Positions 54,724 through 64,000 of a DNA stretch of 64,000 nucleotides are shown here, piece after piece. A program made the position numbers and the translations under genes. A model generated the notes under the pieces. It made no database searches, was not told the origin of the DNA, and worked only from the letters and a program-made list of their open reading frames with translations. Each line of letters begins with the position of its first letter. Positions within the stretch are counted from its first letter, which is position 1. This DNA comes from Cyanodermella asteris (lineage: Eukaryota; Ascomycota; Lecanoromycetes; Ostropales; Stictidaceae), in contig UYJD01000003.1 in assembly GCA_900618795.1 (NCBI GenBank), positions 220,262 to 284,261 on the forward strand. The letters are read 5' to 3'.

Positions 54724-55795
54724 ATGTCTGCTGGCGGCGCTCATCTGAAAGATGAGGTAATTGATCCCCCCAGTGCTCAGTGACTAAGGGTCCATACTTA
54801 TCTGCGATCTCAGGGCTCCCAATGGCAGGTCACTTCGGCTGGTGCTGTCGCCGGCTTGGTGTCTAGGTATACTGAAATAGTTTCACCCTATCGAAGCATT
54901 GCGCTGACATTTTGATGCAGGTTTTGTATAGCGCCGCTCGATGTTGTTAAAATCCGTCTACAACTTCAAACAAAAAGCGCCGAGGACGGTATTCTGCAGG
55001 CCAAAACTACCGTACAAACTGCGAAGAATATCTTGTATCAAGAAGGCATTCGAGTGAGTGTACCGCAAGATCAATACAAGCAACCTCTGACATGTACAGG
55101 GCTTTTGGCGTGGCAATGTTCCAGCCGAATTCTTGTACGTCGGTTATGGCGCTGCGCAATTCACAGCCTACCGTACAACGGCCAAGTTTTTCGACAGGCT
55201 ACATCTGCCATTGTCGGTTTCATCCTTCCTCTCCGGAGGTACGGCAGGAGCGTTTGCAACGACAGTGACTTACCCACTTGACCTGCTGAGGACACGCTTC
55301 GCTGCTCAAGGCGCCAACCAGGTGTACACCAGCATTCTCGGAAGTTTCACGTCTATCTATAAAGAGGAAGGCTTTGGTGGGTTCTTTCGTGGACTGCCCG
55401 TGACGATTGGCCAGATTGCACCCTATATGGGACTTTTTTTCAGTACGTATGAGGCTTTTCGTCCCATAACGGCGGAAATGCCGCTGCCTTTTGGTTCCAA
55501 TGATGCGGTGGCTGGTGTTATGGCGAGCACGATTTCCAAAACAGGGGTCTTTCCCCTCGACCTGGTACGGCGCAGAATGCAAGTCCAAGGCCCATTGAGG
55601 CAGAAGTTTGCGGAGGGTTCAGTTCCTGAATACGGACGGGGAGCGAGGCGAGTGGCCCGGCAGGTGATCGCTCAAGAGGGTTGGAGAGGTCTTTATAGGG
55701 GCTTGGGAATCAGCCTCATCAAGGCGGCGCCGGCCAGTGCAGTGACTATGTGGACATACGAGCACGCGCTGAAGATAATCCAGGAGAACAGTTGA
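54724..55795 (+). CDS. TPC1: mitochondrial thiamine pyrophosphate carrier
   Basis: Four exons, 54724-54756, 54814-54866, 54921-55053 and 55100-55795, give 304 aa. The introns are 57, 54 and 46 bp, all GT..AG with frame kept. The three carrier repeats show the signatures PLDVVKIRL (34-42), PLDLLRTRF and PLDLVRRRM, each the expected P-x-D/E-x-x-K/R. Fungal TPC1 landmarks include VSRFCIAPLDVVKIRLQLQ, FWRGNVPAE and YGAAQFTAY. Six membrane helices are expected in the inner membrane. Tpc1 imports thiamine pyrophosphate in exchange for nucleotides, feeding pyruvate and 2-oxoglutarate dehydrogenases. The first exon encodes only 11 residues. Length matches the yeast protein (314). Confidence 0.92.
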
Positions 55796-56651
55796 CAGGA
55801 AGCTTTATGACCGGAATCACTTTCCCGTGAGGGTGCATGTTTGCTCTTTAATATGAAGGGAGGATGTCCGTAATGCGTAAGTGGTCATCCCGGCCGTGGT
55901 TAACGGTCAGTACAGGCGCTGTTATATGTCATCCGCCTCTGGCACGCAATACGTGGGCAATCTGGATGCCTTGAGATAGTCGCAAAGGGTGAAGCGCACA
56001 TGTGTGGTGTTGTGCTGAAAACGGCCCCTCCTACTGCAACCCCGAAAGAAGGTGGCATTGTGCCCCTCCGCGGTCGATTAGCCGTAGATAGGCGACAAAG
56101 CGGACAGAGCGTGACAAACATACAGGACTTTTCAGCTTCATAGTCGCAAGTACTGGCTTTCCTGTTGTAGTGAGTGCTCTCGTGCTCGAAAGCAGTGCGG
56201 AATTGGCAGAACGGCGTCAGTCCCAGAAGGTGCTGGTCGGTGACGAGCGAAAGAGCAGAGCTTACCTATTACCGGCGCTTTACTGCACGCTTGGGCAGTA
56301 CCACCTAAACACACATCACGCTCTATCCCAAATCCCCTCCAGCAGCACTCACGACCCTCGTGAGCTGGCTACTGCATCCGACATCCGCCTCATTACACCC
56401 TTCGTACACTCGTTTGCGATCCTCGTCTTGTGGTGATATCACGCCGGTCCGATTCGGAAACCGCCCGCCAGTCTGCCTACACCTCTTCTTTGTTCCCGGT
56501 ACTCGAACTGTCAGCCCGATCAACACGCGACCAATCTCCCTTCGCACCGCGCCGTATCTCGACATCCCTCCAGTCATACGCCTAGGCCCCGTTTGAGTGG
56601 TCGGCATCTCCATCGCACCTTCGAAGCTCCGCCGTCGGCTCTTCATCGAAA
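55796..56651. promoter_or_regulatory. intergenic, promoter of the PP2A B-subunit gene
   Basis: 856 bp with no gene recognised. From about 56280 to 56640 the + strand is rich in C and T, suggesting a long leader. Confidence 0.4.
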
Positions 56652-58271
56652 ATGGTGGAGGGGGGAGAAACAAGTCCGACATGGAAGTTCACGCAGTATG
56701 GAGCTTTGCAACCAACCCCTGAAGAACAAATACTGACATTGTCGCAGGTGCTTTGGCGATAAAGGCGATGTCGAGGATATCACGGAAGGTATTTTATATC
56801 CCCTTGGCCGTTCTACGTCCGCTAACAGGCTCGCAAGCCGATATCATAAGCACCGTCGAGTTCGACCACACAGGGAACTATCTCGCGACTGGAGACAAAG
56901 GCGGAAGAGTAGTGCTGTTCGAGAGGAATGAGACAGTATGTGATCACGGAACATCTACATGGGGCAATGCTAATGCCCTGGTAGAAAAAGACGTGTGAAT
57001 ACAAATTCCACACCGAGTTCCAGTCCCACGAGCCAGAATTCGACTATCTCAAGTCGCTGGAAATTGAAGAGAAGATTAACAAGATCAAGTGGTGCCGACG
57101 ACAAAACGCGTCCCATTACCTACTCTCCACAAACGACAAGACAATCAAGCTATGGAAAGTCTTTGAGAAGTCTTTGAAGGTCGTGGCGGAGAACAACCTA
57201 TCTCACGATCTGACGCCTGGTGGGCTAGGTGGTGGTGCCCCTCGTCCCAATGCTCACTTCAAGGACCCCTCTCAGCTGAAGCTCCCGCGCCTGACGCATC
57301 ACGACACGGTAGTTGCTGCTGTACCCCGAAGGACCTACGCCAACGCGCATGCATATCACATCAATAGTATTTCGGTGAACAGCGATGGCGAAACATTCAT
57401 CAGTAGTGACGACCTTCGGATCAACCTATGGAATCTCAACATCCAAGATCAGAGCTTCAACATTGTCGACATCAAGCCCGTCAATATGGAGGAGCTAACG
57501 GAGGTCATTACAGCAGCAGAGTTCCACCCGCAAAGCTGCAACTGGTTCACGTACGCTAGTTCGAAGGGTACCATCAAGCTGGCAGATATGCGTGAAAGCG
57601 CGCTGTGCGATCAGCACGCCAAGCAGTTCGAGCAAGAGGAGGACCCAACATCGCGTTCCTTCTTCTCTGAGATCATTTCGTCCATCTCTGACGTTCGCTT
57701 CTCCTACGACGGGCGATATATCTTGTCTCGTGACTATCTGACGGTCAAGATTTGGGATGTCAATATGGAACGTCAACCTGTCAAGACCATCCCTATTCAC
57801 GAACATCTCCGACCAAGGCTGTGCGACACCTACGAAAATGATAGCATTTTCGACAAGTTTGAAGTCGTTTTCTCTGGGGATGCCAAGAATGTCATGACCG
57901 GAAGCTACAACAACAACTTCATGATATATCCATCGGACCCCGAGAAAGAAACGGAGGTCGTACTACAAGCAGACAAGTCTGCATTCAAGGCCAAGAAGGT
58001 TGGCGTGCCGACACCGATCAATTCGAGCCCTACCAATGGTGCCGGTAAGAAGGGCTCGAGGGCAAACAGTCCCGCAGGCCAAGGCCAGAGAATGCGCAAA
58101 GAGACGGATGCGGATCAAATCGATTTCAATAAGAAGATTTTGCACATGAGCTGGCATCCATTCGAGGACAGCATTGCAATTGCCGCCACAAACAATGTAA
58201 GTTTCGAGATGCCTTGTTCGTTGTTACTGCCAGCTAATCTCGTACAGTTGTTTGTATTCTCCGCATTGTGA
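56652..58271 (+). CDS. protein phosphatase 2A regulatory B subunit, PR55/Cdc55 type
   Basis: Five exons, 56652-56695, 56748-56788, 56838-56935, 56985-58196 and 58248-58271, give 472 aa. Introns are 52, 49, 49 and 51 bp. The protein is a seven-bladed WD-type propeller of the PR55 family. Landmarks are [79 protein letters not shown] and the end IAATNNLFVFSAL. An insertion of Ser/Gly/Lys-rich residues precedes the last blade, as in other fungal members. It directs the PP2A A/C core to substrates in mitosis, morphogenesis and nutrient signalling. The last exon encodes only the final seven residues, and its intron is readable in frame. Confidence 0.95.
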
Positions 58272-59059
58272 GCAAGCAAGGCTTCGCAAATCATGGGCGG
58301 AACAATTCGATTCGCAACGAGCTCGATGATAATGACTCGGCATGACCTGCATGATCCTGAGACGCAATACAGGGCGTAGGCAGGACATCTAGACTGAGAC
58401 GAGGTCGCGGTCAGCTCGTGGTCAGCTGTACCTGCACAGGGATCCAAGGATCGCAAATAAGGGAGGCTTTGAGCCAGATGCCTGGGAATGTGCCAGTTTG
58501 ACCAAGGCATGTTTCGTCTTGAACCTCAAACTGGTCTTCACGACTAGGCATTACCCAGAACTTGCAAGTTCAATGGGCCAAAGCAATAAACGAGATGACA
58601 AAATTGTAGACCATATACACTAGACTCTGCTTTTCAATCATCTTAATTGAGTAGAGGCCTCTCTAGATATCGGCACATTTTTTTTTCGATTCGACGTTCA
58701 GTAGCGTGAATTGGACCCTTGGCGGCATACCTGCAAGTCCTCGGCGACCTTGCTAGCGAAGTTATGGGAGTAGTCTCCAATGTGCCATGTGTTGTCCACA
58801 ATACTAGCATGCCGTGGGCGCGCAGTTTGTTGTTTGCTTGTTTGTACAATGATCGGAGTCCCTCAGTCTTTGCGGTGAATTTTGCGCCCCTTGAGTGCCG
58901 CGCAGGCAGGCATCGCGTGTCCAGTGCGAATGATTATGTCCCAAAGTAACCACTGCCTACTAGTACTTGCGATTTCACACCTCGCCAGTATTTCACAATT
59001 GTCATCATACCTCGACCTTTAGGAGCCATCGGAAATCACTCTGGGCCTCTTCCATAACT
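58272..59059. other. intergenic, promoter of the UDP-GlcNAc transporter gene
   Basis: 788 bp; only short frames and no recognisable gene. Confidence 0.4.
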
Positions 59060-60352
59060 ATGCCAAATGATACTGCTCGAAAGTGTGCTACCTATACACA
59101 AAATGGCTCCTTGGCCAAGGGTCCCCAAGCAACCCGAAACGACGACCTTCAGAAGCCAACTTCCAGGCTCTCGACTGCCGCCACCTCGATCACACCCAGC
59201 CTCCTCCTCATCTGGGGCAGCATAATATTCTACATCTTCGGCGGCTGCTGCTCCAACGTCTACACCCTCGAAACCCTGATCTCCCACTCCTCGGACTCGG
59301 GCTACCTGATCACGTTCACGCAGTTCCTCCTCACCGCTGCCGTCTCCTCGTACCCACAACTCCAGCTTTCCGGCCAGTTTCCCTGGGTTCTGAAGAGACC
59401 CGCCGTGCCGCTGGTCGAATGGATACCGAACATTGTGCTCTTCTTGCTGGTGAATGTGCTGAATAATGTGGCGTTTGGGTACAGGATTTCGGTGCCGGTG
59501 CATATTATCCTTAGGAGCGGTGGGAGTGTCACTACGATGGTGGTGGGTGCCTTGATGGGGAGGAGGTATCAGAGGGGTCAGGTTGCGGGTGTGGTTGTTT
59601 TGACTGGAGGCGTGGTGCTTGCGGCGATGGCGGACGCACAGACGAAGGTATGCATCTTTGAGTGAGCTCTCTTTTTTGATTCATCTGTGTCACTACCATC
59701 GAGTTGTACACGAAGCATTGCGTCAACCGTCTTTACTCTATTGGAGATTCTCAGTCGCAATACCGCCAGACTGACAGCATATTAGGGCAAAATGTCGTCC
59801 GGCTCCGACACCGATCTCAACTCCTTCCTCACCGGCCTTCTGATCCTTTTCGTAGCCCAAGTGCTCTCCGCCCTGATGGGCATCCGTACCCAGGCCATCT
59901 ACGCCAAACACGGTCCACACTGGCAGGAGAACCTCTTTTACTCACATCTCCTCTCGCTACCCTTTTTCGCCTTCTTTCCCACCAAGATCCTCAACCCACT
60001 ACGTCAGCTTCTCGACTCCAGGCCGACCACCCTCACCCTCAGTAACCTCGGCAAAATCCAGATTCCATCACAAGTGGCAATGTTGTTCGCAAATGCGACG
60101 ACGCAGCTGTTCTGCATCCTCGGAGTCAATCGGTTGGGCGCAGTTACGAGCGCACTTGGGGTGACGATTGTGCTGAATATACGCAAGCTAGTGAGCTTGC
60201 TGCTGAGCACTTGGATCTTCGGGAACAAGTTGGCGACATTCGTCTGGGTTGGGGCAGGCTTAGTCTTTGTTGGAGGAGGGATATATGCTGGCGGAGACCG
60301 GTGGTTGCAAACGAGAAACGAGAAGACAGAAGAGACCAAGAAAGAATTATAG
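59060..60352 (+). CDS. UDP-N-acetylglucosamine transporter, Yea4/SLC35B type
   Basis: Two exons, 59060-59647 and 59786-60352, give 384 aa. The 138-bp intron runs GTATGC..ATTAG with CTGACAGC, phase 0. About ten hydrophobic helices are visible. Family landmarks are GCCSNVYTLE, LITFTQFLL, NNVAFGYRISVPVHIILRSG, ALMGRRYQRGQ, HWQENLFYSHLLSLP and GVTIVLNIRKLVSLLLS. This matches the SLC35B4/Yea4 branch of the drug/metabolite superfamily. Yeast Yea4 sits in the ER and carries UDP-GlcNAc for chitin and glycan synthesis. The transcript ends 117 bp from the convergent lunapark gene. Confidence 0.9.
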
Positions 60353-60469
60353 ACACATAGGAAGCGGGCAGGATAGAATGATGGATGCGCATGAATCTAC
60401 TGAACAAGATAGAAAAATGGCACTGGTATGCTTTATATATTCATACAAAGAAGATACTCATCAAAGATT

Positions 60470-61727
60470 TCAACTGGCCTTCTTTGGTCTGCCTCGCTTC
60501 TTGGGAGTGGAGATGACCTCTGCGGCGGCCTCCGGAGCGGCTTCGCTTTCCGAGTAAACTGTGTGATCGCTTTCCTGTTCGTCCTCGCCAATCTGCGGTT
60601 CATTCACAACCGGCAATGAGGACTGCGAGCTTGTTGCTTGAGCTTGTATTTTGGCGACAAGTCTCTGTGCCTCGCTCTCTTCTCCATTCATCTCACCGCA
60701 AGCAGAGCACTTCCACTTGCCCAGATCTTCCAAAGTCTTGATTCCTGGAGGTGCTTGCCCGTTGACAAGCCTGCAGTTATGGCAAATGAGAGCTATCCGA
60801 TTCTTGGGATTCGACTCGTCCTCGCCGAGGACAACATCCATGAGCCGGTCATACCATTTCGGTCCCTCATTGTGACCGGCGTAGACGCGGGGCTCGCTGA
60901 AGGCATTTGGAGCAAATTCAGCGCCAGCGCTGACCTGCGGTTGACGCTCATCTTGGCGCCATGGTGCAACAGCTGCGGCGGCACTTTGAGGAATTGGTGG
61001 CCGTTCATGTTGACCGTCAGGCGGTAGTTGAGGGCTTCCCGGAACCGACGCCGAGGCTATCCTACGGCCTGGGATATTCGCTGTCGGCGGGGGCACGAAT
61101 CCGGTCGTCTCCCGTCGCTTCTTTGGGTTCAAGATATTATCCTGCTGCTGGCCATCGCTCTTCTCTTTCTTGTGCTTCGGCGCCGGCTTTTGTGGTGTGC
61201 CACCGTATTTCTCGAGCAGCTGCTGTGTCGTGTTATATTTCGTGGCATCCTTCAGCTTCGCAATCGTATCATCGCGCTGTTTCTGCAAGGCTTGAAGGTA
61301 GGTCTGCTGGCTTGATGTACGATAGTCGTAATAGCTTGTGATACCGTACCGAACGAGGTAAATACTGCTTGAGGTCAGCGTGAGAACTGAATCGGCGTCT
61401 CCCAAACAACTTACGCAACAGGAGCACCAGATACCGCGGTGTACTCGACCGGACCCCAGCTCTGGAAACCAACGACCAGCCCGGCAATCATGAGGTAGAG
61501 GACATAGGCGAAGCTCGTGTACAACGTCCAAAGCGCCATGTATCTTCGGCCGCGTTGGCGAGTTGCTTCAAGATTTCCAGAGGCTTTGCCGATACGCGAA
61601 GACAAGTCAGACAATGTCTTCTCGAACGCCGCCGGTGAGCTGTCATCGCCCTAGGACACTGTTAGACGGCCAACGGAGCTTGAGTGGTTTGCGGAGCGCT
61701 AACCTTCCATGGCCAGAATGACGGCAT
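60470..61727 (-). CDS. lunapark, ER three-way-junction protein
   Basis: Three exons on the minus strand, 61727-61704, 61650-61415 and 61364-60470, give 384 aa. Introns are 53 bp (GTTAGC..CCTAG) and 50 bp (GTAAG..AGCAG). The first exon encodes only MPSFWPWK. Two hydrophobic segments (LYTSFAYVLYLMIAGLVVG and a weaker one around AVSGAPVAIYLV) form the membrane hairpin, flanked by helical segments. The lunapark zinc finger follows: CHNC, then LVNGQAPPGIKTLEDLGKW, then CSAC, four cysteines in all. The tail is Ala/Glu-rich and ends in a basic stretch, STPKKRGRPKKAS. Lnp1 stabilises three-way junctions of the tubular ER opposite to Sey1/atlastin. Confidence 0.93.
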
Positions 61728-62061
61728 GGTGAGAGCTGCTCAGTGGTTCGAAACAACTTCAGCAGAGGCCTACAGGGATGGACAAAGCTTCCCTGCAAGC
61801 CCTGCGGTGTAGGAAGAGAGCTGCAGGTCAGGCAGCCGATTATAGAGTTTCTGCGGAGTCGTCGATCTTCAACGGCCTTGTTGTGTGACGCCCCAGCGGA
61901 TTGCATCTCCGCCTAATGCCAAGCTGATTCCCGGATGCGACTGAGGAGCCGCATCGGCCAGCTCACGCACACCATTATATTCAGTACGACCACGTGTAGC
62001 CCCTGCAGCTTGGTTGTCCCACGGTTGAAGCAGGCCGAAGGAGGCTTGCACGGCGAGCAAT
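61728..62061. promoter_or_regulatory. divergent promoter of lunapark and Imh1-like genes
   Basis: 334 bp between two divergent start codons of genes for ER and Golgi structure. No specific site recognised. Confidence 0.5.
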
Positions 62062-64000
62062 ATGTTCAACGTAAGTAAATGCCATATCAATGTAGCACCC
62101 CGGAGGCGGACGGCAGATCGATCGATGAAGCTAGGAGTAACTGACTTGTTCGCAGCGACTGAAAGGGGCTATAGACAGCTTGGACCAGCGCTTTCAGGAG
62201 GAGCAGGCCCGCGCAAGAGCTGCACAAGGCTCACCTGCAAGGCCCAGCTCTGCGGCACGAAGGCCAGCGCAAGGCTCACGAACCGCCTCCGCTACTGCGA
62301 GAGACGGTACAGCCAAAGGTCCGGATCCTACGGAATTCGATGGGGAACTCGGCGATGAATCAGAACCCAGCAGGACAGGGACTCCGGGGCCCGCCAAGCA
62401 GAGCGAAGGACAGTCGAATGGGTCTGAAGACGGAGACAGCAAATCGACGGAGCTACCTCGCGATGTTCAGCAGAAGCTTCAGAAGCTGGGCAAGTTGGAA
62501 TACAGATACCAGGAGCTGCTACGGTCGTACAGGATTGCCCATGCAAGGGTTACTGCCATTGAACCGTTCGAGGCGGCCCTACGGGAGAATACACCCTTAA
62601 CATCGATTGCCGACCCTACAGCGTTCACCGAGTACCTCAATCAACTGAATCTGAAAGGCGGCATGATGTTGGACGAGCTGAAGCGAGTGTCTGGACAAAA
62701 GAATGAGTCCGAGAAGAAACTCAAGGAGGCTGAAAATGACGCACGCAGAGCCTGGGACGAGGTTGCTCAACTAAAGGCCAAGCAGCCCGATGCCTCAATA
62801 GACAAAGAAGGCCAGGAGGAATCGGGTGACAAGGAAGAGACCAAGACGGAACAGCGGTCAAGTTCGGAGGCCACTGATAATGACAAGAGCACTGGCGCAG
62901 ACGCTCCTAAAACACAACCTGATGCCTCGAAATCGCCGCCATTGACTTCCATAATGAAGATCCCAAACTTCTTTTCGCCCAGCCAAAAGGCTGCCGAACC
63001 GGCCGCCGCTCCTGAGTCAGAGGATCTCTTCTCATACGACAGTGAACTGCCACGACTGGAGAGCGAGCTGAAAGAAAAGCAGGAAGAAGTGGAGAGTCTG
63101 CAAAGCGAGGTAGAGAGCTTGAAGAAAGATATCGCCACTGCCCGGGATACCGCGGAAAGCATGTCGAAGAGTCTTGAGCAGACAACAAAAGAGCTGACTG
63201 CCCTCAAAAAATCCCACAAAGATTCGGAGAACCAGGTCACTCGGTTGATGTCCGAACTTGAGGCAGCAGATACGAAGCTTCGACGACTCGAGCATGAGCA
63301 GTCTTCCAATGTGGAGAGTTCCGGTGCTTTGGACAAAGCTAGGCAAGATCTGGAGGAGCTACGCAGATCGAAAGCTGAACAATCTGAGAAGCTCAAATCG
63401 TTGGAGACCCTTCAAGCTGATCTTGACAAGGCAACTGCAGAACTCTCAGCCCTCCAAAGTCAAGGCGGAAAGCAAGATGCCACCTCTAAAAAGCTCGTAT
63501 CTGAGCTCAAAAGTCAGTTGGACAAAGCAAATGACGACGTCAAGGCGCTGAGCACGTCGAAGGTAGAGTACGAGAAGAGGCTCGAGGGTTTACAAGCCGA
63601 GCTCAAGAAAGCGGAAGCGTTAAAAGCAACTCCAGCCCTCGAGAAGCAAGAAACTGGAGATGGAGAGGATGAAGAGGCTGAGAAGCCGGTTGCTGGAGAG
63701 GCTGAGAAGTCAGGTGGTGCGAAGAAGAACAAGAAAAAGAAGAAGAAGGGAGGAAAGGCCGGTGGTACTGCTGAGAACGCACCCGCCACTGCCGATGCCT
63801 CTACCACTGGCTTTTCCAAGCAGACCGAACAGGCTGGAGGCAGTGATATCGCCGAACGCCTGGAGAAGGCTCTCGTAGAGCTGGAGGAGAAACAAGCTGC
63901 GATTGATCGTCTTTCAGTAAAGATAAAAGACCAAGATGGCCTTAGGGAAGAGATTGACTCCCTCCGCGACGATCTGATAAATGTTGGCCAAGAACACGTG
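62062..64000 (+). CDS. Golgi coiled-coil protein, Imh1-type golgin (5' part)
   Basis: Exon 1 is 62062-62070, encoding only MFN. The 85-bp intron runs GTAAGT..TTCGCAG with CTGAC near 62140. Exon 2 starts at 62156 and is open to the window end, so the gene is partial at its 3' side. The start MFNRLKGAIDSLDQRFQEEQ and the block ENTPLTSIADP followed by EYLNQLNLKGGMMLDELKRV are the N-terminal landmarks of fungal Imh1. Long coiled coil follows (from about residue 290), with a basic KKNKKKKKKGGK insertion. Imh1 is recruited to the trans-Golgi by Arl1 through a C-terminal GRIP domain and tethers vesicles returning from endosomes. The GRIP domain would lie beyond the window and was not seen. Confidence 0.88.

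Noticed and set aside
48521-55795. Secondary-metabolite cluster (MFS, P450, dioxygenase)
   Set aside because: There is no backbone enzyme (PKS, NRPS, terpene synthase), the dioxygenase is of the carnitine type, and the carrier is housekeeping.
62767-63396. 209-codon Ser-rich minus-strand frame
   Set aside because: Antisense shadow of the Imh1-like coiled coil; serine and leucine runs mirror its Glu/Gln/Lys codons.
1-64000. tRNA, rRNA or CRISPR arrays
   Set aside because: No cloverleaf with matching A and B boxes was found by eye; GGTTCGA-like words are isolated or lie in exons. No direct repeats with unique spacers were seen.

Overview
This window is nuclear DNA from a filamentous ascomycete (Pezizomycotina). 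The evidence is short introns (about 46-260 bp) with GT..AG ends and CTRAC-type branch sites, together with ascomycete families: a PTH11-like receptor, an HsbA/Mp1-type secreted protein, a HET-domain relic, a Yor1-type ABC transporter and an NmrA-like protein. A Dothideomycete is a reasonable guess, but the window does not prove the class. There is one assembly gap of 161 N (49816-49976). No rRNA, tRNA or CRISPR array was seen.

Layout. 1-9.8 kb: a 417-bp Mutator-type MITE with a perfect 10-bp target duplication, an intronless Yor1-like ABC exporter, and a decayed HET-domain gene. 9.8-15.4 kb: PBDC1-like gene, mitoribosomal protein mS26/Pet123 and the nucleolar GTPase NOG2 (these two divergent over 392 bp), and a small two-exon gene. 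16-22.6 kb: a secreted five-repeat peptide precursor resembling ascomycete alpha-pheromone precursors, a three-repeat RGGP protein of unknown function, an NmrA-like protein and an F-box-like protein. 23.5-36 kb: a seven-helix PTH11-like receptor, a UapA/UapC-type purine permease, a gene-free stretch of about 5 kb and a Reg1-type PP1 regulator. 37-48 kb: ribosomal protein uL18 (RPL5), bleomycin hydrolase, HsbA-like protein, a DUF2235 hydrolase and an Ist2/anoctamin. 48.5-52.2 kb: a dead MFS transporter, the gap and a CYP52-like P450. 52.7-64 kb: a gamma-butyrobetaine-type dioxygenase divergent from a TPC1-type mitochondrial carrier, the PP2A B (PR55) subunit, a Yea4-type UDP-GlcNAc transporter, lunapark and the 5' part of an Imh1-type golgin.

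Most genes are conserved housekeeping functions: ribosome assembly, ER/Golgi shape and tethering, phosphatase targeting and mitochondrial metabolism. Between them lie lineage-specific stretches. The items most worth a second look are the pheromone-like precursor (tryptophan-free CxRxGEPC repeats, with a 3' poly-A tract and a flanking 8-bp direct repeat that suggest a retrocopy), the MITE, the RGGP-repeat protein, two degenerate 12-bp minisatellites with related consensus, and the recently dead MFS gene.

Start codons were chosen as ATG in good context. Spliced models are given as full spans with exon coordinates in the evidence.
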